DNA of 15,380 nucleotides, taken from assembly GCA_016933355.1 (NCBI GenBank), contig JAFGBC010000238.1:1-15380 (forward strand). Direction: 5' to 3'. The stretch comes from Candidatus Aminicenantota bacterium. GTDB taxonomy: Bacteria > Acidobacteriota > Aminicenantia > Aminicenantales > JAFGBC01. The translations under genes were made by a program, and so were the position numbers. The notes beneath the pieces are model-generated. The model ran no database searches. It was not told the DNA's origin and saw only the letters and a program-made list of their open reading frames with translations. How positions within the stretch are numbered: the stretch's first letter is position 1; every line of letters starts with the position of its first letter. Below are positions 6,189-13,351 of this stretch, piece by piece.

Positions 6189-7184
6189 ATGAGCATCAAA
6201 GCGATCAAGGCCCAGACCGGGTTCTCTTACTCGACGATCTCGCGCGTCCTGAGCGGCAAGGCCGACGCTTTCCGGATCTCAACAATAACCCGGGAGCAGA
6301 TCCTCGAGGCGGCCGCCCGACTGAACTACCGGCCCAACATTCTGGCCCGCAGCCTCCGCCTGCGGAAGACGATGACGGTCGGCCTGATCGTCAGCGATAT
6401 CCAGAACCCGTTCTTCGGGGAGCTGGCTTCCCGGATCGAACAGGATCTTCGGTTTCACGGCTACAGCATGATCCTCTGCAACACGAACGAGGTCCCCGAG
6501 AACGAGGAGTTCTACCTGAAGCTTCTCGTCGACCGCAAAGTGGACGGCATCCTGATCGCGCCCATCCAGACCGCCGAATGGGAGTCCATGCAAATCCTGG
6601 TCCGGGAGACGCCGGTCGTCCTCGTCGACCGGATCTTCGCCGACACGGCCCTGCCCTGGGTTACGAGCGCGAACGTCGAGGCCGCCGAGGAAGTCACCCG
6701 GGAGATTCTGGGTCGCGGCTACCGGAAGATCGCCTTCCTGGGCGGCCCGCCCGAGACCCATATCACCCGCGCCCGCTTCAAGGGCTTCCGCAAGGCCGTC
6801 GTCGAGACGCTGGGCCGCCTCGACGAGTCGTTCGTCCTGTCCAAGGGCTACACGGCCCAAGCCGGGCGGGAGATGATGATCCGGCTCCTCGACGAGCGCC
6901 CCGACGTCGAAGCCGTCCTTTGCGTCAATAACCTGGTCTTTTACGGCGCGGTCGGTCCGGTCAACGACTTCGAGCTCCGCCAGGCGCGGCCGGTCATGAT
7001 GGCCGGGTTCGACATCGGCGAGTACGCGAGCCTGATGAAGCGGCCCCTGATCAGCGCCGACCAGAACCTGGCCGAGCTGGCCCGCTCCGCCGTCGGACTT
7101 CTCCTCGAAGCCGATGCCGGAGCCGCCGACGCGGCAAACCACCTGACGATCCCGGTCGTGATCGCCAGGCACCGCCTGCCCTGA
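6189..7184 (+). CDS. LacI/GalR-family transcriptional regulator
   Basis: A 331-residue sugar-responsive DNA-binding regulator. Residues 1-55 are the helix-turn-helix and hinge: IKAIKAQTGFSYSTISRVLSGK, then a slightly lengthened loop (ADAFRISTIT), REQILEAAARLNYRPN and the hinge ARSLR. Residues about 60-331 form the periplasmic-binding-protein-like effector domain, starting TVGLIVSDIQNPFFGELASRIEQ. It includes DGILIAP and a late GFDIGEYASLMKRPLISADQNL segment. Length is typical. It has its own promoter and no visible Shine-Dalgarno. Lying between the unassigned lipoprotein and the GH172/GH27 pair, it is the likely local regulator of the glycan-degradation genes. The effector sugar cannot be told from sequence. 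Confidence 0.95.
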   Translation: MSIKAIKAQTGFSYSTISRVLSGKADAFRISTITREQILEAAARLNYRPNILARSLRLRKTMTVGLIVSDIQNPFFGELASRIEQDLRFHGYSMILCNTNEVPENEEFYLKLLVDRKVDGILIAPIQTAEWESMQILVRETPVVLVDRIFADTALPWVTSANVEAAEEVTREILGRGYRKIAFLGGPPETHITRARFKGFRKAVVETLGRLDESFVLSKGYTAQAGREMMIRLLDERPDVEAVLCVNNLVFYGAVGPVNDFELRQARPVMMAGFDIGEYASLMKRPLISADQNLAELARSAVGLLLEADAGAADAANHLTIPVVIARHRLP

Positions 7185-7217
7185 CCTCTCCCGTCCAGGA
7201 AGAGCAGGAGGGGCTCT

Positions 7218-7266
7218 AACGTTTGTTTGCGGCGGATTGATGCGCCTCCTCAGCATATGCTATATT
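7218..7266 (+). promoter_or_regulatory. Tentative promoter/operator region of the GH172 gene
   Basis: A 100-base gap separates the regulator from the GH172 gene. It holds TAACGTTTG around an AACGTT palindrome (7218-7223), the CG-centred style of LacI-family operators. TTGATG (7237-7242) follows, then 18 bp and TATATT (7261-7266) as a possible -35/-10 pair. A perfect 10-bp palindrome AGCATATGCT (7252-7261) overlaps the spacer and -10. Either palindrome could be the operator. The start would fall about 12 bases before the ATG at 7285. The evidence is positional only. Confidence 0.3.
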
Positions 7267-7284
7267 TCGGCCGAGCCTCCCGCC

Positions 7285-9309
7285 ATGCGAAGCCGGACGC
7301 GCGATGCCCTGAAGATAATCCTGCTCGGCGCTCTTGTTATCGCCGGTCCCGCCTGCGCGCCTCGCAGCGAGGTCATCACCGTCGAGAGCCTTCTCCTTGA
7401 GATGGCCGACTTCGAGAAGCTGGCCAGAAAGCCCTTTCCTTATTTTAAGCACGCCCAGGCCTCGAGCTACGACCGGGAAAGCCACGAGGGCGGCGACGGC
7501 TGGTTCGCCAACCGCGACGCCGGCCAGTACGTCCGGACCGAGACGAACGGCGGCCGCACCGAACACGTTTTGGCCGACCTGGCCGGCCCGGGCGCCGTCA
7601 CGCGCTTCTGGTCGGCCAATCCGGACCGGACGAACACGGTCCGCTTCTATTTCGACGGCGAAGCGCGGCCGCGGGTCGAAGTCCCGTTCGCCTCGCTCTT
7701 CACGGGGACGACCCCGCCCTTCGGCCCGGACTTCTCCTACATCAGCGGCGGCGGGGGCAATCTCTACTATCCGCTCCCGTTCGCGTCCTCGCTCAAGATC
7801 ACGGCCGAGGAGAGCGACCGGCCGCTGCGCCTCTATTACGAGATCGGCCACCGCGCCTACCCGTCCGGGACGCCGGTCGAGACGTTCGACCCGGGTCGGT
7901 CCGAGCGCTGGGCGGGTCTTCAAGCCCGGGTCGCGCGGTTGCTCGCGGCTCCCGAGCCCGCGCCGGCTCCGCGGGGAGCGGAGTGGATCGTCCGTCGCCT
8001 GGCCGTGCCGCCCGGCGAGACGCGGAGCCTGGATCCCGTCCGGGGGGAGAAGGCCGTCTTCGAATGGTCGGCCCGCGTCCTCGGCGCGCGGGAGGAGGGC
8101 GCTTGGAACGACCCGGAGCGGGCCCACAACGCCCTCCGCTTTCTCGTCCTGGACGTTCGCTTCGACGGCGAACGGAGCGTCGCGACGCCGCTCGGCGATT
8201 TCTTCGGCTCCGGGCCGGGGATCAATCCCTACGAAAACCTCTTCTTCACGGTGGACGGCACGGGCCGGATGACGAGCCGCCTGCTCATGCCGTTCCGGGA
8301 CATGATGGAGCTTAGCCTAGGCAACGCCGGCCCCATCCCCTATACGGTCGAGCTCGCCCTGAGGATCGGGGACCATGACTTCACGGAGCGCGGCTATCAT
8401 CTCCGCGCCCAGTGGCGGACGCTGACCCGGGAGACCTGGCCGCCCTTCGACGCGAACGTCCTGGAGACGACCGGCGAGGGCAAGGTCGTCGGCACCGTCT
8501 ACGAGATCGCGAACGACGGCCTGATCTGGTGGGGCGAGGGCGACCAGAAGGTTTTCATCGACGGCGAGCCGTTCCCGAGCACGTTCGGGACGGGGACCGA
8601 GGACGACTACGGATACGCCTATGGAGACAACCGGCCGTTCACGCGGCCCTATCACGCCCAGACCCGGGTCGACGGCCCGGCCAGCGGCGGCCATATCAGC
8701 CTGAATCGTTGGTACGTCCTCGACGCCCTCCCCTTCCGGACGGCCCTCCGCTTCGACCAGGAAATCTGGCACTGGATGCCCTGCAAGCCGACCTGGGCCC
8801 AGGTCGGCTACTGGTACGCGGCCCCGGGGACGCCGGGCCCGCGTCCCGTCGACCGCGCCTCGCTCGCCCCCGTCGACCTCGGCCCGCGCGCCGCCATGCT
8901 CGACCCTATCGAAGGCGAGGAGCTTCGCTCCGAGTCGCGGGGCGGGACGACGGGGCGGGAACGGCTGGCGAATTGTTCGGGCGCTGCGCACCTCGTCTGG
9001 CGCGGCGCCCGGCCCGGTGACCGGCTGGCCGTCCATTTCACGGTCCTGAGGGCGGGCCGCTACGCCGTCGAGCTCAACCTGTGCAAGTCGCCCGACTTCG
9101 GCCGTTTCGCGTTCGCCGTCAACGGAGCGCCCGCCGCGGAGGCCGTCGATTGCTCCTCGCCGGCGCTGGACTGGACGCGGCCCCGGCTGGGCGTCTTCGA
9201 TTTAGGGGAAGGCGACAATATCCTCGAGGTCCGGGCCCTCGCCCCCAATCCCGCCGCGCGAGCGGGAAGCGTCCTGGGACTAGATTACATCTTTCTCGTC
9301 GGGCAATAG
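7285..9309 (+). CDS. Exported GH172 (DUF2961) glycoside hydrolase
   Basis: A 674-residue secreted enzyme. Characterised GH172 members are exo-acting on alpha-D-fructofuranosides or alpha-D-arabinofuranosides, or interconvert difructose dianhydride I. The start of the mature protein, ESLLLEMADFEKLAR then ASSYDRESHEGG, is the standard DUF2961 opening. PGAVTRFWSANP, RFYFDGE, GGGGNLYYPLPFASSLKI and FGTGTEDDYGYAYGDN follow. Two glutamates in WWGEGD and GTEDD (Glu418 and Glu439) are 21 residues apart, the spacing I recall for the catalytic pair of the Bifidobacterium enzyme. Residues about 545-674 look like a beta-sandwich, possibly carbohydrate-binding. I chose the ATG at 7285 because it begins a clean signal peptide (RSRTRDALKIILLGALVIAGPAC). 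Cys24 may be lipidated, though GPAC is a poor lipobox. In-frame TTG/ATG at 7237/7240 are alternatives and would bury the signal peptide. Confidence 0.88.
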   Translation: MRSRTRDALKIILLGALVIAGPACAPRSEVITVESLLLEMADFEKLARKPFPYFKHAQASSYDRESHEGGDGWFANRDAGQYVRTETNGGRTEHVLADLAGPGAVTRFWSANPDRTNTVRFYFDGEARPRVEVPFASLFTGTTPPFGPDFSYISGGGGNLYYPLPFASSLKITAEESDRPLRLYYEIGHRAYPSGTPVETFDPGRSERWAGLQARVARLLAAPEPAPAPRGAEWIVRRLAVPPGETRSLDPVRGEKAVFEWSARVLGAREEGAWNDPERAHNALRFLVLDVRFDGERSVATPLGDFFGSGPGINPYENLFFTVDGTGRMTSRLLMPFRDMMELSLGNAGPIPYTVELALRIGDHDFTERGYHLRAQWRTLTRETWPPFDANVLETTGEGKVVGTVYEIANDGLIWWGEGDQKVFIDGEPFPSTFGTGTEDDYGYAYGDNRPFTRPYHAQTRVDGPASGGHISLNRWYVLDALPFRTALRFDQEIWHWMPCKPTWAQVGYWYAAPGTPGPRPVDRASLAPVDLGPRAAMLDPIEGEELRSESRGGTTGRERLANCSGAAHLVWRGARPGDRLAVHFTVLRAGRYAVELNLCKSPDFGRFAFAVNGAPAAEAVDCSSPALDWTRPRLGVFDLGEGDNILEVRALAPNPAARAGSVLGLDYIFLVGQ

Positions 9310-9339
9310 CCTTTCCGGCGAAAAAAGGAGAATCGCAGC

Positions 9340-10884
9340 ATGAAGCCGACAACCCGCTTGCTCATTTCGGTTATCATCCTGACCGCTTTTTCGGCGGGCC
9401 TCGCGGCCGAGGCCAGAGTCGTCCTCACGCCTAAGCCCGGACCGGCCCCGCGCATCAACGGGGCCATGATCTTCGGCGTCCGGCCCGGCTCGCCCTTCCT
9501 CTACACGATCGCGGCCACGGGCGAGCGACCCCTGACCTTCGCGGCCGAAGGGCTCCCGGACGGCCTCGCCCTCGACTCGGCGACGGGGCGCATCACGGGC
9601 ATCCTCGCCGACCGCGGCGAATACGCCGTCACCCTCAAGGCGACGAACGCCTTGGGCGCCGCCGAGAGGTCCTTCAGAATCGTCTGCGGCGACAGGCTGG
9701 CCCTCACCCCCCACATGGGCTGGAACAGCTGGTATGTCTGGGAGAACCGGGTGACCGATCGGATCATGCGCGAGGCGGCCGACGCCATGGTCGCGAGCGG
9801 CATGATCGACCACGGCTATCAATACGTCAACATCGACGACTGCTGGGCCGTCCGTCCCGAGTCCGACGACCCCGGCCTCCGCGGCGAGCCGCGCGACGAG
9901 CGGGGCATGATTAACGCCAACCGGCGCTTCCCCGATATGAAGGGCCTGACCGATTATATCCACGCGAAGGGGCTGAAAGCCGGGATTTACACGTCGCCGG
10001 GACCGCAGACCTGCGCCGGCTATACGGGGAGCTACGGCCGCGAGGAGCTCGACGTTCGCCGCTTCGTCGAGTGGGGGTTCGACTTCCTCAAGTACGACTG
10101 GTGCTCCTACGGCCGGATCGCCAAGGACGAAAAGAACGTCGAGGAGCTCCAGAAGCCCTACCGTCTGGTCAGCGCGATCCTGGCCCGCCAGCCCCGCGAT
10201 ATCGTCCTCAACCTCTGCCAGTACGGGATGGGGAAGGTCTGGGAGTGGGGCCGGGAGGTCGGCGGCCACAGCTGGCGGACGGCGGGCGATCTGGGCCACG
10301 ACGTCGTCGGGAACCTCTTCCGCGACGGGTTCGACGTCTACGCCGACAACGGGCTCGACGGCTTCGGCGGGCCGGGCGGCTGGAACGACCCCGATTATCT
10401 GCTCGTCGGGATCCTGAGCTCGGCTTTCGTTTCGGACGCCGAGGGCGGGAACGAAGCCAGCCCGCTCTCCCCCAACGAGCAGTACACGCACGTCTCGCTC
10501 TGGGCGCTGCTGGCCGCGCCGCTCATCTTCAGCGGCGACATCACCCGCCTCGACGACTTCACCCTGGGCCTGCTCACGAACGACGAGATCATCGACGTCG
10601 ACCAGGATCCGCTCGGCCGTCCGGGCCGGCGCGCCGCCAAAGACGGCAACATCGAGGTTTGGGTTCGGGAGCTCCAGGACGGGTCGAAGGCCGTCGGGCT
10701 TTTCAACCGCGGCCCGGGCCTGGCCGAGGTTGTCGCGGACTGGGCCGCGATCGGCGTCGAGGGACCTCAGAAGGCCCGCGACCTTTGGCGCCAGCAGGAT
10801 CTCGGGGTCTATGAGGGGGTTTTCAAGGCCTACGTCGCCCGCCACGGCGTCGTCATGATCCGGCTGTGGCCGTCGGGCCGCTGA
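9340..10884 (+). CDS. Exported GH27 alpha-galactosidase-like enzyme with N-terminal putative Ig domain
   Basis: A 514-residue retaining glycosidase of clan GH-D; GH27 members remove terminal alpha-galactose, alpha-N-acetylgalactosamine or beta-L-arabinopyranose. Signal peptide at 1-23 (LLISVIILTAFSAGLAAEA). Residues about 45-118 are a He_PIG-type putative Ig domain (PLTFAAEGLPDGLALDSATG, ITGILADRGEYAVTLKATN). The TIM barrel begins LTPHMGWNSW at 122-131. YVNIDDCW is at 162-169. The nucleophile is Asp253 in FLKYDWCSYG and the acid/base is Asp317 in SWRTAGDLG. GGPGGWNDPDYLLVG and an APLIFSGD strand follow, then a C-terminal beta domain. AAGGAG lies 9-10 bases before the ATG. It is 30 bases after the GH172 stop, so the two are probably one transcript. 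Exact sugar specificity is unresolved. Confidence 0.93.
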   Translation: MKPTTRLLISVIILTAFSAGLAAEARVVLTPKPGPAPRINGAMIFGVRPGSPFLYTIAATGERPLTFAAEGLPDGLALDSATGRITGILADRGEYAVTLKATNALGAAERSFRIVCGDRLALTPHMGWNSWYVWENRVTDRIMREAADAMVASGMIDHGYQYVNIDDCWAVRPESDDPGLRGEPRDERGMINANRRFPDMKGLTDYIHAKGLKAGIYTSPGPQTCAGYTGSYGREELDVRRFVEWGFDFLKYDWCSYGRIAKDEKNVEELQKPYRLVSAILARQPRDIVLNLCQYGMGKVWEWGREVGGHSWRTAGDLGHDVVGNLFRDGFDVYADNGLDGFGGPGGWNDPDYLLVGILSSAFVSDAEGGNEASPLSPNEQYTHVSLWALLAAPLIFSGDITRLDDFTLGLLTNDEIIDVDQDPLGRPGRRAAKDGNIEVWVRELQDGSKAVGLFNRGPGLAEVVADWAAIGVEGPQKARDLWRQQDLGVYEGVFKAYVARHGVVMIRLWPSGR

Positions 10885-10900
10885 GCCGCGGGCGGAGGGC

Positions 10901-11001
10901 TCAGGCCGTCCCGGCCTTGCCCGTCTTCGGGAAGACGTAGACCGTCGGCGGGACGCCCATGTCCTCGTCGGCGATGAGCGCCTCGGCTCGAAGAACGGGA
11001 A
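10901..11001 (-). other. Coding-like tail beyond the PHP gene stop (frameshift or gene remnant)
   Basis: Directly after the PHP stop codon, a different minus-strand frame reads 33 sense codons from ATT at 11002 to a TGA at 10903-10901. From GAG-GCG-CTC onward every codon ends in G or C, the signature of real genes here. The translation (LRAEALIADEDMGVPPTVYV then FPKTGKAGTA) looks protein-like. There is no start codon upstream in that frame except one ATG near the end. Either the PHP gene carries a one-base frameshift (or a sequencing error) that cut off this tail, or this is the remnant of another gene. I do not recognise the segment. Confidence 0.4.
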
Positions 11002-12030
11002 TCAGGCGGCGGTCTTCGCGCTCTCCATCAGCCGCCCGATCCGATCGGCCAAACCGTCTTGGGAGCGGAGGTAGAGGGAGCCGGGGATGCCCGTGCTCGA
11101 GAGGGCTTCGACGGCCTTGCCGATGACCCAGCCGATGGGGTCCGGCGCGTTCGGGTCGCGGCGGGCCGCCCGGCGGACGATGGCATCCAGAAGAGGACTG
11201 CCCGTTTCCATAGCGAGCGTTTCCTTGGCGTGCAGCCAGGCCGCCCGGTCGAACAGCCGCCGGATCCGGGTCGACGTTTCCTCTTTGAGCCGGCTGAGGG
11301 TCAGGTCGGCCGGACTGATATAGGACTCCCGGGCCGCGATCCCGGCGAAGAATTCCTTGAACGTCCCGCCGCGGGCGAGGCTGAAGGCGCGGCCGATCTC
11401 GCCGACATGGCTGTCGGTCCCGGCCACGATGCCCTGGGACAGGGTGCTCGCCAGGTTGAGCGCCTGGGCGTTGATCCGCCCTGTCCGGCCCATATTGTAT
11501 TCGAGGACCGGGAAGAGCGGGGCGATGTCGAGAACGGCCCGGATGTTGAGCGTCTCGCCCGGCTCGTGCCAGAACGGATGGTTATAGACGAAGGGCAGTC
11601 CCTCGGCCCGGAGGTAGTCGGTCAGGAGACCGATGTCGCGGGCGGTCCCGGTCAGCTTCCGGATCTCGGCGTATTGAGCGCGATTCAGGGTGTAGACGTT
11701 GACATGGACGGTGTGGCCGACGTTCTTGGCGTCGAGGATCTTGACTTCGACGGCCGGGACGAGGCCTTCCCGCGTCCAGCCGATCTGATCGTAGGCGGCG
11801 ATCGTATCATGGTCCGTGAAGACGACGTAGCTCATCCCGAGGCGCCGCGCCTTGTGATAAAGGACGAGAGGGTCGACCTGCCGGGTTGGGATGACGTCTA
11901 AGGAATGGAGGGTATGGACGTGAAGGTCCGCGGCCTGCCAGCCCTCGGCCAGCAGCCGGCGGGCCCGCCCCGGGTCGAGGATTCCGAGTTCGCAGTTATC
12001 GTTCGTTCGCATGTCTCTCATGATGTTCAC
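11002..12030 (-). CDS. PHP-domain metal-dependent phosphoesterase
   Basis: A 342-residue PHP-superfamily protein; relatives hydrolyse phosphomonoesters, nucleotides or phosphodiesters using a three-metal centre. Metal motifs appear in order: DLHVHTLHS (His37, His39), FTDHDT (Asp73, His74, Asp75), the metal-bridging Glu95 in PAVEV, HTVHV (His106, His109), YNHPFWHEP (His151) and GTDSH (Asp206, His208). Beyond about 215 a helical C-terminal region has no recognised domain. No signal peptide, so cytoplasmic. The GTG at 12030 has GGGGGGA 9 bases upstream; in-frame ATGs at 12021 and 12012 are alternatives with weaker signals. It is divergent from the glycosyltransferase pair and shares an inverted repeat with it. 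The C-terminus may be truncated (see the tail at 10901-11001). Substrate unknown; dephosphorylation of a lipid or sugar phosphate is conceivable from context. Confidence 0.88.
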   Translation of the reverse strand: MNIMRDMRTNDNCELGILDPGRARRLLAEGWQAADLHVHTLHSLDVIPTRQVDPLVLYHKARRLGMSYVVFTDHDTIAAYDQIGWTREGLVPAVEVKILDAKNVGHTVHVNVYTLNRAQYAEIRKLTGTARDIGLLTDYLRAEGLPFVYNHPFWHEPGETLNIRAVLDIAPLFPVLEYNMGRTGRINAQALNLASTLSQGIVAGTDSHVGEIGRAFSLARGGTFKEFFAGIAARESYISPADLTLSRLKEETSTRIRRLFDRAAWLHAKETLAMETGSPLLDAIVRRAARRDPNAPDPIGWVIGKAVEALSSTGIPGSLYLRSQDGLADRIGRLMESAKTAA

Positions 12031-12057
12031 GCGCCATTGTCCCCCCGGCGCGTTAAG

Positions 12058-12143
12058 TTTTGATGAAGCCGGGGTGAAGATGTGTTCAAGCCTCTGCGGC
12101 GGCCTGCGGCCTCAACGCTAATTTCATGCTTCCTTCATCAAAA
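12058..12143. repeat. 11-bp inverted repeat in divergent promoter region
   Basis: TTTTGATGAAG at 12058-12068 and its exact complement CTTCATCAAAA at 12133-12143 flank 64 bases. Each copy, read in the direction of its gene, is CTTCATCAAAA. It lies 27 bases before the PHP GTG on the minus strand and 29 bases before the GT21-like ATG on the plus strand. The symmetry suggests a shared promoter or regulator-binding element controlling both transcripts. No protein family is recognised for this motif. Confidence 0.6.
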
Positions 12144-12159
12144 GCACACGCTCGTCCGC

Positions 12160-12165
12160 TATAAA
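12160..12165 (+). promoter_or_regulatory. -10-like TATAAA immediately ahead of the glycosyltransferase start
   Basis: TATAAA lies 7 bases before the ATG at 12173, so transcription would begin at or next to the start codon and the message would be leaderless. AAAGG at 12165-12169 could instead act as a short-spaced Shine-Dalgarno. No clear -35 is present; the CTTCATCAAAA repeat occupies part of that zone. Confidence 0.4.
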
Positions 12166-12172
12166 AAGGCTG

Positions 12173-13351
12173 ATGATCGCCGTCTATTTGACGCTACTTA
12201 CGCTGTCCGGACTCGCGATCGCCCTGTTCGCGGCCCTGACGGTGGCTCAGCGGCGGGGAGGGAGGACCGTTCCAGCCGACGCCGCCGACTATCCCATCGT
12301 CAGCCTCCTCAAGCCGATTAAGGGCCTGGACGACGACCTGGCGGCCAACCTCGAATCGTACTACAGTCTCGATTATCCTTGTTATGAGATCCTGTTCGCC
12401 GTGGACGACCTCCAGGATCCCTGCCTCGACACCCTGAAGCGCCTCCAGGCCGCTCACCCTCGCGTGCCCACGGCCATCATCGCGACCGGCCGCCCGAGAT
12501 TCGAGAATCCCAAGGTCCATAAGCTGGCGCTCCTTGAAGCCAAAGCCCGCGGGCGGCTGTTCTGGGTCACTGACGCCAACATCCGGGTCGCCCCCGACGC
12601 CCTGCGCCGTCTCGTCGACGAGCATCTCGCCCATGACGCCAAGATTGTCTTCTCGCCGATCCGGGGGACATCGAGCCGGACCTTCGCTAGCCTCATGGAG
12701 AACACAAGCCTCAACGTCTTAACCTCCGGGAGCATCCTCTCCGCTTGGCTGCTCGGGCGCCGGCCCATCCTGGTCGGCAAGTCGTTTCTCGTCGACCGGA
12801 AAACGCTGGAGACCTACGGAGGCTTCGGCTACTTCAAAGATTACCTGGCCGAGGACTTCCTGCTCGGCGAAGCCTTCGCCCAGGGCGGATACCGGGTTTC
12901 GACCAACTCCACTTGGGTCACGAACGTCAGCCGGACGGCCACGCCGCGGAGCTTCTACAAACGGATGTCGCGCTGGGCCAAGCTCCGCTTCCATCTCCGG
13001 CCCTCCGTCTATCTCCTCGAAATCCTTCTCAACCCCATCGTCTTGGCCCTGACCGCCCCGGCCGTCCTGGGGCCGACCGGGCTGACCCTGCTGGCCGTCG
13101 CGACGGCGCTCAAGGTCCTCCTCGAATACCTGAATTTCCTCTTCGTCAACACCGAGGACCGCCGCCGTCCCGTCCTTCACCTCCTTTTCCCCGCGGCGGT
13201 CGTCGCCAAGGACCTGATCTTCCTCGCCGTCTATCTCGCGCCCTTCTTCAGCCGCCGCGTCGATTGGCGCGGGGGCCGGATCGAGATCGGCAAGAGCACC
13301 TTGATCCTGACGCCCGCGAACATGGAGAACGTCGTCTTTGAGGGCGCATGA
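12173..13351 (+). CDS. GT21-like membrane glycosyltransferase (ceramide glucosyltransferase/HpnI type)
   Basis: A 392-residue GT-A processive-fold enzyme that should transfer a sugar from a nucleotide-sugar to a membrane lipid on the cytoplasmic face. An N-terminal membrane helix (about 3-25) precedes SLLKPIKGLDDDLAANLES, the hallmark opening of GT21 and HpnI. Catalytic elements follow in order: VDD (Asp78-79, D1), TDAN (Asp134, D2), AEDFLLGEA (Asp228, D3) and RMSRW (264-268), the family (Q/R)xxRW motif. Two or three C-terminal hydrophobic segments lie at about 278-312 and 330-358. Eukaryotic relatives glucosylate ceramide; the bacterial HpnI acts on hopanoids. No other hopanoid genes are visible here. 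The stop overlaps the next gene, a second glycosyltransferase-like protein, pointing to stepwise glycolipid synthesis. The acceptor is inferred only from family. Confidence 0.9.
   Translation: MIAVYLTLLTLSGLAIALFAALTVAQRRGGRTVPADAADYPIVSLLKPIKGLDDDLAANLESYYSLDYPCYEILFAVDDLQDPCLDTLKRLQAAHPRVPTAIIATGRPRFENPKVHKLALLEAKARGRLFWVTDANIRVAPDALRRLVDEHLAHDAKIVFSPIRGTSSRTFASLMENTSLNVLTSGSILSAWLLGRRPILVGKSFLVDRKTLETYGGFGYFKDYLAEDFLLGEAFAQGGYRVSTNSTWVTNVSRTATPRSFYKRMSRWAKLRFHLRPSVYLLEILLNPIVLALTAPAVLGPTGLTLLAVATALKVLLEYLNFLFVNTEDRRRPVLHLLFPAAVVAKDLIFLAVYLAPFFSRRVDWRGGRIEIGKSTLILTPANMENVVFEGA

Noticed and set aside
7201..7217. AGAGC/GCTCT hairpin after the LacI gene as a terminator
   Set aside because: Only a 5-bp stem with no following T-run, so not supportable as an intrinsic terminator.
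9280..10845. Minus-strand frame of 521 codons opposite the GH27 gene
   Set aside because: Antisense shadow of a gene with intact catalytic motifs; no recognisable domain and unnatural composition.
12673..13351. HpnI assignment with a gene symbol for the GT21-like enzyme
   Set aside because: The motifs fit GT21/HpnI broadly, but no other hopanoid genes are present, so the acceptor lipid is undetermined and no symbol was given.
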